Positions 1 to 7,237 of a stretch of 30,276 bases of DNA are shown piece by piece; the first letter of the stretch is position 1; each line of letters opens with the position of its first letter. The stretch is from positions 1-30,276 of the forward strand of contig JAQBEX010000128.1 in the NCBI GenBank assembly GCA_032123675.1. The letters are read 5' to 3'. The notes under the pieces were generated by a model. That model searched no databases. It was not told the origin of the DNA and saw only the letters and a list, made by a program, of their open reading frames with translations. This DNA comes from Prado023 sp032123675 (GTDB lineage Bacteria > Actinomycetota > Actinomycetes > S36-B12 > CAIYMF01). The translations under genes and the position numbers were made by a program.

Positions 1-51
1 CCTGCAGCTGGCGTGTTGTTGACCCTCGTTGGGCGGCCACGTGCCCGTTTC

Positions 52-131
52 GGTGCGGGCGGTGCGGGCGGTGCGGGCGGTGCGGGCGGTGCGGGCGGTG
101 CGGGCGGTGCGGGCGGTGCGGGCGGTGCGGG
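52..131. repeat. 9-bp GGTGCGGGC minisatellite
   Basis: Nine consecutive head-to-tail copies of GGTGCGGGC are present, eight perfect and the last lacking its final base. One more copy stands alone at 148-156. The array is downstream of the stop codon of the alpha/beta-hydrolase gene on the minus strand. The open frames running through it (Ala-Val-Arg or Gly-Ala-Gly repeats) are simply what a 9-bp unit gives and show no protein family. I call it a non-coding minisatellite; its copy number may vary by slippage or be mis-assembled. Confidence 0.9.
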
Positions 132-134
132 AAC

Positions 135-219
135 GTGGCGCTCGGGCGGTGCGGGCGTGTGGCGCTCGGGCGCTGTGGCGCTCGGGTGCTCAGGCGCTCA
201 GGCGCTCAGGCGCTCAGGT
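135..219. repeat. degenerate GC-rich repeats continuing the minisatellite
   Basis: GTGGCGCTCGGG occurs at 135-146, 159-170 and 175-186. Four tandem copies of the 8-bp unit GCTCAGGC follow at 188-219, the last ending in T. The 8-bp array contains the stop codon of the hydrolase gene (206-208 read on the minus strand). The three repeat families share G/C-rich cores and look like successive expansions of related short units. Confidence 0.8.
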
Positions 220-1285
220 GGTCGTCCGCGTGAGAAGCAGCCTTCGTGGGCACGTCGGCGACCGGCGTCCCGGTGCGCACATCCAGCACGACGGCCATCG
301 CCTCGGGAGGCGCGTCCGCGACCGGCGTCGGATCGGAGCTGCGCAGGTCGATGAACTCGCGAGTCTCCGGTGCCAGGTCGGCCCAGCGCGCGAGGTAGGA
401 CTGTCCGGCGTGATGGGCCTCGATCCGGTCCACGAGGTCGTCCAGCATGGTCATGATCCGATCCGGGTGCTCCAGGGGCACGCAGTGCGAACTCGCCAGC
501 ACGTGCACCTCGGCATTCTGGACCTCCCGCGCGTAGGCCAGCACGTCCTCCATGGAGGTCAGGGCATCGATGGCTCCAGCGACGATCGTGACCGGCACCT
601 CGATGAAGGAGGGGTCGATCCGGCCGTGCCGCTCGAGGGCGAGGGCGAGGTTGAAGTACCAATCCCAGTCCTGGGCGAAGAACGCGTCGGTCCAGGGCTG
701 AACGTCCTTCACCTCTGCGATCGGCAGCACGATCCCGCTGTGCCGGATCACCTCCGCGAACGGTCGCCCCCTCGGCACCACGCGACTGAGCATGTTCAAC
801 TGCGAACCCAACGCACGGCCGGTCCGGACGATTCCCACCCCGAGCGGCCTACGCAGTGGCCGGGGAACCAGTTGCGGGGCGAGGATCGTGTCGAAGGTCC
901 CGCCGGGGACGCCGGCCACCGACAGGATCCCCGCGACCCGATCCGGATGCTCGTTGGCCAGTTCGAAGGCGACGTTCACTCCGAGCGACCAGGCGACCAC
1001 GATCGCGTCCGGCCAGTTGAGGGCGTCGAGCAGCGCGACCGCGTCAGCGACGTGGTCCTCGATCTCGATACGAGCGGGATCGGCTGGTCGGTCCGAGCCG
1101 AGCACGCCGCGCTGGTTCCAGCCAGCGACCTGGTAGCGGCAGTCATCAGCGATCAGCCGTGGCCACGCCTCGGCCGGTACGCCCATACCGTTGCAGACCA
1201 GGACGCGCGGACCGTAGATGCTGTTGTTGTGCCACGCCGTGAGCCGCGTGCCGTCCCCAGCGACGAGGTCGAACTGCGAGTACAT
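206..1285 (-). CDS. alpha/beta hydrolase-fold protein
   Basis: Predicted 359-aa cytoplasmic alpha/beta hydrolase; substrate unknown. The nucleophile elbow is AWSLG with Ser100 (Ala replaces the usual first Gly), the acid is probably Asp240 (AGAID) and the base His267 (SSHCVPLEHP). These occur in the right order for the fold. An N-terminal beta-strand (LVAGDGTRLTAW) and CNGMGVP as a likely oxyanion region fit. The last 50 or so residues are Pro/Ala/Asp-rich without fold signal and end inside the 8-bp GCTCAGGC repeats. I chose ATG at 1285 because similarity-like sequence begins at MYSQFDLV; an in-frame GTG at 1348 would add 21 unlikely residues. No clear ribosome binding site precedes 1285. The gene is 93 bases after the ABC exporter genes on the same strand, so it may be the last gene of that operon. 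Its family is well supported, its reaction is not. Confidence 0.85.
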   Translation of the reverse strand: MYSQFDLVAGDGTRLTAWHNNSIYGPRVLVCNGMGVPAEAWPRLIADDCRYQVAGWNQRGVLGSDRPADPARIEIEDHVADAVALLDALNWPDAIVVAWSLGVNVAFELANEHPDRVAGILSVAGVPGGTFDTILAPQLVPRPLRRPLGVGIVRTGRALGSQLNMLSRVVPRGRPFAEVIRHSGIVLPIAEVKDVQPWTDAFFAQDWDWYFNLALALERHGRIDPSFIEVPVTIVAGAIDALTSMEDVLAYAREVQNAEVHVLASSHCVPLEHPDRIMTMLDDLVDRIEAHHAGQSYLARWADLAPETREFIDLRSSDPTPVADAPPEAMAVVLDVRTGTPVADVPTKAASHADDHLSA

Positions 1286-1378
1286 GACAACGACTGTCGC
1301 ACACGGGAGTCGCTTGCATGAAGTCTCCCCGCATGTGAGAAACCCCACGCAGTAGCGCTTTTCGGCCGCTGGACCCGC

Positions 1379-2506
1379 TCAGCCCTGGAGCCGGCGCTGC
1401 TCCGTGGACACGGCCGACCACCAGAGCACGGGCAGCAGTGCGAGCCCGATCAGCAGGCAGAGTCCGAGCGTCGGGAGCACCGCGGACAGCGTGGCCCCGC
1501 CGACGGACAGGTCGTAGATGGGCTGCAGGAAGTAGTACGTCGGTGCCAGCATCGAGATCCACTGGGGCCACGTGGGGAACAGGGCGATCAGGCCCGGCAG
1601 CACGATCAGGATCCCACCAGCCTTCATCCACGCATAGAGGGTGTTCATGTCCCGGACCCACAGACCCATGATCAGCCCGATCTCGACCAGCATGAACGTC
1701 CCGAGCAGCAGGGCCAGCACGATCCCCAGGATCTCCCCGGAGAACGCCTGGTTGATGACCAGTGTCACGACCCCCATCAGGACCGACAGGACCGAGGCGA
1801 ACAACGCCTTGCTGGTCAGCACCTCGGTCATGGAGGCGGGGGTGGCCAGGATGGCGTTCAGTGTGCCCTTGGTCCGCTCGTCGAGTATCGACGCAGCTGG
1901 TACGAACAGGGCGGCCACCACCACCGCGTAGACGACCAGCAGGGGGATCATCCGGTCGCCGATCGGAACGAAGTCCTCTGCGCCCACGGTGATCACGTCG
2001 ACCACCACGGTGGACTCCGCGCCCGTGAGCTCACGGATCAGCGCGGTCACGGTCACGGTGAGCACCGCCCGATCGGAGGCCAGCGCCTGGCCGGACACCA
2101 GGTAACTGACCTGGACCGGTTCGCCGGCGGCCACTGCCTGGTCGAAGCCGGCGGGCAGGATGAGGGCGGCATCGAGGTCGTGGTCGGCGACGTCGGCGCG
2201 GATGGCCTCGGCGCTGTCGTAGTCGACCGAGCGGATGCCGTCGAGCGCGGCGGCCGATGAGCTGAGGGAGGTCGGCTCGGGCGAATGGATGCCCAGCCGG
2301 GGCTGGGACTCCAGGAGGCCGCCGAAGACGGAGGCCACGAGGAACGTCATGAGCAGTGGCAGGACCACGGCCAGCAGGACAACAGGGGAGCGTGGTCCGA
2401 GCTTCAACTCGCGGGCGAGCATCGTGAACACGCGCCTCGTGGGTGAGCCCAGGGTGGGCCGCACCGGCGCTGCCGGGGTCGGCGTGGGTGCCAATGATGT
2501 GGTCAT
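1379..2506 (-). CDS. ABC-2 type exporter permease (NatB-like), second
   Basis: Membrane subunit of an ABC-2/NatAB-type exporter, 375 aa. One transmembrane helix near the N-terminus (about residues 38-62, PVVLLAVVLPLLMTFLVAS) is followed by a large extracytoplasmic loop of about 150 residues. A C-terminal block of five hydrophobic helices comes next (from about residue 195), containing the ILDERTKGTLNAILATP segment typical of ABC-2 permeases. ATG at 2506 overlaps the TGA of the preceding permease gene by ATGA, which fixes the start and indicates translational coupling. Together with the ATPase at 3669-4532 and the permease at 2503-3672 it makes a heteromeric transporter with one ATPase and two different permeases. 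The exported substrate cannot be told; NatAB relatives export sodium, others drugs or lipids. Confidence 0.88.
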   Translation of the reverse strand: MTTSLAPTPTPAAPVRPTLGSPTRRVFTMLARELKLGPRSPVVLLAVVLPLLMTFLVASVFGGLLESQPRLGIHSPEPTSLSSSAAALDGIRSVDYDSAEAIRADVADHDLDAALILPAGFDQAVAAGEPVQVSYLVSGQALASDRAVLTVTVTALIRELTGAESTVVVDVITVGAEDFVPIGDRMIPLLVVYAVVVAALFVPAASILDERTKGTLNAILATPASMTEVLTSKALFASVLSVLMGVVTLVINQAFSGEILGIVLALLLGTFMLVEIGLIMGLWVRDMNTLYAWMKAGGILIVLPGLIALFPTWPQWISMLAPTYYFLQPIYDLSVGGATLSAVLPTLGLCLLIGLALLPVLWWSAVSTEQRRLQG

Positions 2507-3672
2507 AGCCGGGCCACCCTTCTCCTGAGGGCCACCGCACCGAGGGCGCCGAGGGCCAGGCCCCACGCCGCCAGCATGAGCAGCGGGCCGACGGCGTCAG
2601 CCCAGGCCAGCGTCCCGGCGCTGGCTCCGACGACGACCTCCACGATTCCGTAGGTGGGCATCAGCTTCACCCAGTCGGGGCCGGCGCCCGGGAAGAGCGC
2701 GGCCATGGCGGGGATCATCAGCGGGATCATCAGCAGGATGCCCAGGATGAGCGTGTCCATGAAGTCGCGTCCGAAGGACCCGGCGAGCAGGCCCAGCCCG
2801 GTGACCACGATGGCCCCCAGGAACAGCGCGACGAGAATCAGTGCGGGGCTTGTGCCGAACGCCCCGATGAGGATCCCGACGATCACCGCCTCGGAGAAGG
2901 CCATGACCGTGCCGAACAGCATCTTGGCCGAGATCAGCTGACCGGCCGACGCGGGCGTGGCCAGGATCGCCACGGCGGTGCGTTCGGCGATCTCGCCGGC
3001 CACGAGGGTCGCAAGGGCGAACACCTCCAGCATCAGCACGATGATGAGCATCATCGGGCGCATCTGCTCGGCCAGGGAGATCTGGTCGCCCACCCGATCA
3101 GTGCCCACGATCGTGGTGCTCGTGGCCAGATCGACCGGGACCGGCGTGTTGCTCAGCGCATAGCCGATCTCCGCGACCGCCGAGCCGAGCAACGTCTGGA
3201 ACTGTGGCGGCAGCCCGGCGGGCACGACGAGGGTGACCGTCGGCGTCAGGCCGTTGGCTGCGTCCTGGGCGAACCCGGAGGGGATCAGGATGCCCGCGGA
3301 GACCTCATCGCCGGCGGTCACGGCTGCCTCGAGGGCGGCGGCGTCCGGGTACAGCGCCACCGTGACGCCGGTCCCGTCAGCCGACTCCAGCGTCTCTGGG
3401 GAGACGTTCGCGCCCGATGGCAGCGCGTCCTGCTCGATGACGATCCCGACGGGGAAGGTCTCGTCGACTGTCGTGGGCAGGAACTGGTACAGGATCCCCC
3501 AGGCGACCAGGACCAGGAACGTGATCAGCATCAGGAAGCGGTTGCGCCGGAACGCGACGGCGTCCTTGGCGACGATCGCCCGGATGATGGTGGCGGAACT
3601 GGGCCGCGCGTGCCGGGTCCCGGAGCCGATCGCCGTCGACGGCTCCAGAGGCGCTGCGGCGGGTGCGCTCAT
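2503..3672 (-). CDS. ABC-2 type exporter permease (NatB-like), first
   Basis: Membrane subunit of the same exporter, 389 aa. It has the same plan as its neighbour: a cytoplasmic N-terminus, a first helix near residues 48-66 (FLMLITFLVLVAWGILYQFLP), an extracytoplasmic domain to about residue 200, then a helix bundle starting at MRPMMLIIVLMLEVFALATLVAGEIAERTAVAILATPAS-type sequence (ABC-2 hallmark, here given in outline). The two permeases are clearly paralogous in plan but differ in sequence, so they probably form a heterodimer. ATG at 3672 overlaps the TGA of the ATPase gene (ATGA), and its own stop overlaps the next permease start, so all three genes are translated from one message. Confidence 0.88.
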   Translation of the reverse strand: MSAPAAAPLEPSTAIGSGTRHARPSSATIIRAIVAKDAVAFRRNRFLMLITFLVLVAWGILYQFLPTTVDETFPVGIVIEQDALPSGANVSPETLESADGTGVTVALYPDAAALEAAVTAGDEVSAGILIPSGFAQDAANGLTPTVTLVVPAGLPPQFQTLLGSAVAEIGYALSNTPVPVDLATSTTIVGTDRVGDQISLAEQMRPMMLIIVLMLEVFALATLVAGEIAERTAVAILATPASAGQLISAKMLFGTVMAFSEAVIVGILIGAFGTSPALILVALFLGAIVVTGLGLLAGSFGRDFMDTLILGILLMIPLMIPAMAALFPGAGPDWVKLMPTYGIVEVVVGASAGTLAWADAVGPLLMLAAWGLALGALGAVALRRRVARL

Positions 3673-4532
3673 CCGGCCAGCCCCCTTCCGGCGTACTCCA
3701 CGAAGACGTCCTCCAGCGTCGCCTCCCGGGTGTGCATGGTGAGCAGGTCGGGATCGGCCAGCGCGGCGGCGACCCGCCCCGGGGTCTCCGGATCCTCCAT
3801 CGAGATGCTCTCCTCGGACACCGTCGCACCGATCCGCCGGCGCAGGGTCACTGCCCGGGTTCCGTGCTGGAGCTTCAGGTTCTCCGGTGTCTCGACGACC
3901 AGGATCCGCCCGGCATTGATGAAGGCCACCCGGTCGGACAGGTCGTCGGCCTCGTGCATGTCGTGCGTGGTGAGCAGCACCGCTGCGCCGCGGGCAGCTT
4001 CAGCGCGGACGAGGTCGCGGATCCCGATGGCCGAGACCGGGTCCAGCCCGTCGGTCGGCTCGTCGAGGACCAGCAGGTCGGGGGTGTTGACCAGCGCGCG
4101 GGCCATCATGAGCCGTTGGCGCATGCCCTTGCTGAACGACGAGACCCGGTCGTTTCGCCGGTCGAGCAGGCCCACCCGCTCGAGCAGCCCGTCGACGTCG
4201 ATCGACTTCAGCCCGAACAACTTGCCGAAGAAGGTCAGGTTCTCCGCGGCGGACATCGCCGCGTAGAGGTTCTTCTCCTCGAAGCAGACACCCATCCATG
4301 CCTGCACATGGTTGCGCTCCTCAGGCATCCGCCCGCCCAGGACGGTGATCGAGCCGGCGTCGGGCTTGAGCTGGCCGATGATCATCTTGATCGTGGTGGA
4401 CTTGCCGGCGCCGTTCGGGCCGAGCAGTCCCAGCGTCTCACCCGGTGCGACGCTGAACGAGACCCCGTCGACGGCGGACTTGTCGCCGTAGGAGAACCGC
4501 AGGTCGCTGACATCAAGGGCAGGCTCGCTCAT
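3669..4532 (-). CDS. ABC exporter ATP-binding protein (NatA-like)
   Basis: Nucleotide-binding subunit, 287 aa. Walker A GPNGAGKST is at residues 38-46, the signature FSKGMRQR at 133-140, Walker B LLVLDEP at 153-159, and the switch histidine at 190 (TTHDMHEAD). The Q-loop position reads CFEEKNLY, an Glu-containing variant seen in ABC-2 exporters of the NatA/CcmA type. The C-terminal 80 residues after the core form the usual accessory tail ending in REATLEDVFVEY, a hallmark of this group. ATG at 4532 has AGGAG five bases upstream. It is the first gene of a three- or four-gene operon with two permeases and perhaps the alpha/beta hydrolase. Confidence 0.93.
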   Translation of the reverse strand: MSEPALDVSDLRFSYGDKSAVDGVSFSVAPGETLGLLGPNGAGKSTTIKMIIGQLKPDAGSITVLGGRMPEERNHVQAWMGVCFEEKNLYAAMSAAENLTFFGKLFGLKSIDVDGLLERVGLLDRRNDRVSSFSKGMRQRLMMARALVNTPDLLVLDEPTDGLDPVSAIGIRDLVRAEAARGAAVLLTTHDMHEADDLSDRVAFINAGRILVVETPENLKLQHGTRAVTLRRRIGATVSEESISMEDPETPGRVAAALADPDLLTMHTREATLEDVFVEYAGRGLAG

Positions 4533-4723
4533 GTGGGCTCCTCACCTCACCTATGACGTTGCCACGCCGTGCGCCCCGGTATCAGGCACTGATGTCCCCT
4601 CGCGGCAGGACCAAAGCCTCTGTTGCCCAGGTGGGCACGGGCGGATGAAGGCAGTGGGACCCGTCGAGCGCCGGTGCGGTCAGCGCGCAACGGCCAGCTG
4701 GCTGGGATCGATCGTGCAGCCAT

Positions 4724-4738
4724 CCGCTGACTCAGCGG
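4724..4738. repeat. 15-bp palindrome across the stop codon of the FAD enzyme gene
   Basis: CCGCTGA-C-TCAGCGG is a perfect inverted repeat with a one-base centre. It contains the TGA stop (4732-4734) of the FAD-dependent oxidoreductase on the minus strand. A real hairpin would have five or six pairs and a small loop. No T-run follows, so a terminator role is only a possibility. Confidence 0.4.
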
Positions 4739-5871
4739 AAACGCATCACGGAGTAGTCGGCCGGATCGACACCTCGGTCGGCCAGCTCCGGGGGCAGGGC
4801 ACGCCCGAGTGCTGCGCCGGCGGCGAGCATGCCCACCGCCGGTGCGGTCATGATGCCGTAGCCGCCGAGGCCAGCGACCCAGATGAATCCGGGTGCGTCG
4901 GCATCCTCGCCGACGACCGGCACACGATCCGGGGCGAACGTCCGCAGCCCCGCCCACGCCGTGCGCACATGGCGCACGTCAAGAGTCGTGGCCCTGTTGA
5001 TCCGGTCCAGGGCGAGGGCCACGTCCTGCTCGCGGGGCCGCGCGTCTCCGGGTTCCGCGGGGGTCTCGTCGGCCGGTGAGCACAGCAGGTCGGCACCTTC
5101 GGGCTTGACGTACCAGCGCTCGTCGATGTCGTGCACCAACGGCCACCCGCGGGCGGCCACCCCCTCGGGTGCGGGGACCGTGAACGCGGTCCGGTGCAGC
5201 GGCCGGAGCCCGACCGGTGCCACCCCGGCCATGGCCGCCACGACATCGCCCCACGCGCCGGCGGCGTTGACGACGATCCGGGCTGTGATCGCACCCTCCG
5301 GTGTCTGCACCTGCCAGCCCCCGGGGATCCGCTCGAGCCCGACCACCGGTGCGCCAGTCTGCACTGAGCCGCCGGCCCGGCGCAGCCCGCGGACGAACGC
5401 CTGGTGCAGGGCCATGACATCCAGGTCCATGCAGCCAGGTGCCAGCACCGCCCCGCCAAGCACGTCCAGGCGCAGGGCCGGGCAGGCAGCCACGGCCTCC
5501 TGCGGGGTCAGGAACCGGATGCCGGGCACGAGGGCCGCGCCCTGCCGGGCCCGCTCACGCAGGCGGTCGACATCCTCGGGACCGCCCACCTCGAGTGCCG
5601 GTCGCGGGGACAGCAGCGCGGCGTCAGCGAGTCCCGCAGGCGGCGCCTCGAGGAAGGACCGGCTGGACAGGACAAGCCGCCGCACTGGGGTGGATCCGTA
5701 GTTCTCCAGGTACATGGCCGCAGAGCGCCCCGTGGTGTGCTGGGCCAGGGCAGGCTCCTGATCGAGCACCGTGACCTGGGCGCCTGCAGCGGCCAGGTAG
5801 TGCGCAGCCGCGACCCCGGCGATCCCACCACCGATCACGACGGCGTCGACGATCGGTCGAGTGTCGTCCAC
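4732..5871 (-). CDS. FAD-dependent oxidoreductase, D-arginine/D-amino acid dehydrogenase-like
   Basis: Predicted flavoprotein of the DAO fold, 379 aa. The N-terminal dinucleotide-binding motif is VVIGGGIAGVAAAHYL (GxGxxG about residues 14-19). Next comes the acidic strand end VTVLDQE and the TGRSAAMYLENYG segment, which resembles D-arginine dehydrogenase (DauA) and DadA-like enzymes. The C-terminal FAD/substrate region reads GFIWVAGLGGYGIMTAPA. Expected reaction: oxidation of an amine or D-amino acid to the imino acid, with electrons passed to a membrane or soluble acceptor. I chose GTG at 5871, which has GGAGGAGG six bases upstream; a longer frame continues to 6207 but overlaps the divergent DoxX-family gene and is rich in Arg/Pro without family signal. 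A TACGCT box at 5907-5912 on the minus strand could be its -10. Exact substrate unknown. Confidence 0.87.
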   Translation of the reverse strand: MDDTRPIVDAVVIGGGIAGVAAAHYLAAAGAQVTVLDQEPALAQHTTGRSAAMYLENYGSTPVRRLVLSSRSFLEAPPAGLADAALLSPRPALEVGGPEDVDRLRERARQGAALVPGIRFLTPQEAVAACPALRLDVLGGAVLAPGCMDLDVMALHQAFVRGLRRAGGSVQTGAPVVGLERIPGGWQVQTPEGAITARIVVNAAGAWGDVVAAMAGVAPVGLRPLHRTAFTVPAPEGVAARGWPLVHDIDERWYVKPEGADLLCSPADETPAEPGDARPREQDVALALDRINRATTLDVRHVRTAWAGLRTFAPDRVPVVGEDADAPGFIWVAGLGGYGIMTAPAVGMLAAGAALGRALPPELADRGVDPADYSVMRFR

Positions 5872-5939
5872 GGCAGCCTCCTCCGGTCCTGGGCGCACCT
5901 GGGGCGAGCGTATCGGGGGCGGCGCCCCGGGCCGCGACC

Positions 5940-5945
5940 TAGACT
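5940..5945 (+). promoter_or_regulatory. -10 box TAGACT, leaderless type
   Basis: TAGACT ends seven bases before the GTG at 5953, the spacing expected if transcription begins at the start codon itself. No good -35 is visible and there is no ribosome binding site, both in keeping with a leaderless actinobacterial gene. Confidence 0.55.
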
Positions 5946-5952
5946 CACGAAG

Positions 5953-6420
5953 GTGACGCCATCCACTGCCACTGCCTCGACCACCTCGCTGTCGTCGTTG
6001 GCCCCCAGGTCCCTCCCGCGGACGATCGCTCGAGTGGTCCTGGGTGGGTTCCTCGTCTACGCCGGGGTGGGCCACCTCGGCCCGTCGCGGGAGACGTTCC
6101 AGGCGCAGGTGCCGACGTGGCTTCCACTCGACCCGGACTTCGTGGTCCTCGCCTCGGGGGTGGTCGAGATCGTGCTGGGGCTGTCGCTGATCCTGCTGAC
6201 CAGGCACCGGGCCGTCGTCGGATGGATCGTCGCGGCGTTCTTCGTGGCCATCTTCCCGGGCAACATCTCGCAGTACGTCACCGGGACCGACGCCTTCGGC
6301 CTGGACACCGATCAGGCGCGGCTCATCCGCCTGTTCTTCCAGCCCATCCTGGTCGTGTGGGCGCTGTGGAGCACCGGCGCGTGGGCAGCGTGGCGGGCGC
6401 GCCGGCGCGCGCAGCAGTGA
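5953..6420 (+). CDS. DoxX family membrane protein
   Basis: Small integral membrane protein, 155 aa, with four hydrophobic segments: about residues 24-40 (ARVVLGGFLVYAGVGHL), 58-78, 83-102 and 128-150. The first helix with YAGVGHL followed by ETFQAQVPTWLP, and the later GNISQYV and RLFFQPILVVWALW motifs, place it in the DoxX/DoxD-like group, whose members are linked with thiosulfate oxidation or redox stress but are mostly uncharacterised. The start is GTG at 5953, supported by the leaderless-type -10 box; there is no Shine-Dalgarno. It is divergent from the FAD enzyme with 81 bases between the starts and convergent with the isochorismatase-like gene. Function beyond the family is unknown. Confidence 0.82.
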   Translation: MTPSTATASTTSLSSLAPRSLPRTIARVVLGGFLVYAGVGHLGPSRETFQAQVPTWLPLDPDFVVLASGVVEIVLGLSLILLTRHRAVVGWIVAAFFVAIFPGNISQYVTGTDAFGLDTDQARLIRLFFQPILVVWALWSTGAWAAWRARRRAQQ

Positions 6421-6510
6421 CGTACCTCGCCCCCTGGCTGGCCCGGGAGCAGGGAACCACCGTCGAGCCCTGACCCAAGCCCGGCTCGAGCCCGGCGCGA
6501 CGGTCCGCGA

Positions 6511-7062
6511 TCAGCCAGCAACCAGCTGCAGGGCCTGCTGGGTTGTGATCACCGTGGCGAACTCGTCGTGGAGGCTGGCGGCGGTGGCGCGCGCCAGGTC
6601 CTCGGCGCTCACGGTGATCCCATCCGGTCCGACCCGGTCGAAGGTGTGGGTGGCATCCAGAACGAAGTAGGTCTCGTAGCTCTGGTTGCCGGCGATCCGT
6701 GCTGTGGTCTCACAGCAGTGGTTCGTGGTGATCCCACACACGGTGACCGTTTCCACCTCGTTCTCCCGCAGCCACGCATCGAGGTCCGGAGTGCCGTGGA
6801 AGGCGCTGTTCACGCTCTTGGTCACCAGCAGGTCGTGGGGGCCGTCGACCCCCGGCTGCAGCGCGTTGCCGGGCTGCCCAGGGGCCAGCGCCGAGCCCGG
6901 CTCCTGGGAGTCGTGGCGCACCAGGATGATCGGCTCCCCAGCCGCGCGCCACCCCGCCAGCAGGGCTCGGATGTGGTCCTCGGCTGCAGGGTTGTTGCGC
7001 CGGCCCCACGCCGCGTCGGCGAAACCCTGCTGGACGTCGACGACGATCAGTGCGTTCGGCAT
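6511..7062 (-). CDS. isochorismatase-like cysteine hydrolase
   Basis: Predicted 183-aa enzyme of the isochorismatase/nicotinamidase superfamily. The triad is visible: Asp9 (LIVVDVQQGF), Lys82 (LLVTKSVNSAF) and Cys116 in GITTNHCCETTAR. The cis-peptide strand VCGITTNHC precedes the cysteine as in the family. Cysteine hydrolases of this type cleave amide or enol-ether bonds (nicotinamide, N-carbamoyl compounds and others); nothing here fixes the substrate. ATG at 7062 begins the conserved MPNALIVVDVQ strand. No ribosome binding site is present; CAGGCT six bases upstream could be a weak leaderless -10 box. It is alone on its strand, 175 bases downstream of the FtsX-type permease gene. Confidence 0.88.
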   Translation of the reverse strand: MPNALIVVDVQQGFADAAWGRRNNPAAEDHIRALLAGWRAAGEPIILVRHDSQEPGSALAPGQPGNALQPGVDGPHDLLVTKSVNSAFHGTPDLDAWLRENEVETVTVCGITTNHCCETTARIAGNQSYETYFVLDATHTFDRVGPDGITVSAEDLARATAASLHDEFATVITTQQALQLVAG

Positions 7063-7237
7063 GGGAGGAGCCTGTCAGGGAAGTGCGATTCCGTCACATC
7101 GACGTCGGCCCGGCCAGCCCCTGCTGGCCGACGGGATTGCACCCCGCTCTGGCCAGTTCCTGGTCGTCGCGCTGCTGCGGGACCCGAGCGGAGCCTGAGC
7201 CGGACGCGCCTGAGCCGTACGAGCCTGGACGCACTGC

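Noticed and set aside
1146..1319. ATG at 1319 (minus) with a good GGGGAGA ribosome binding site
   Set aside because: It is out of frame with the alpha/beta hydrolase and its 57 codons inside that gene show no family signal. A translated upstream reading frame is possible but unsupported.
29..1321. 430-codon open frame on the plus strand through the minisatellite
   Set aside because: It is antisense to the alpha/beta hydrolase and begins with repeat-derived Arg-Ala-Val. No recognisable motif.
5872..6207. N-terminal extension of the FAD enzyme
   Set aside because: It would overlap the divergent DoxX-family gene, has no family sequence, and GTG 5871 has a very strong ribosome binding site.
6483..6492. 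GGCTCGAGCC palindrome between the DoxX and isochorismatase-like genes
   Set aside because: Ten bases without a loop or T-run; too short to call a terminator or operator in GC-rich DNA.
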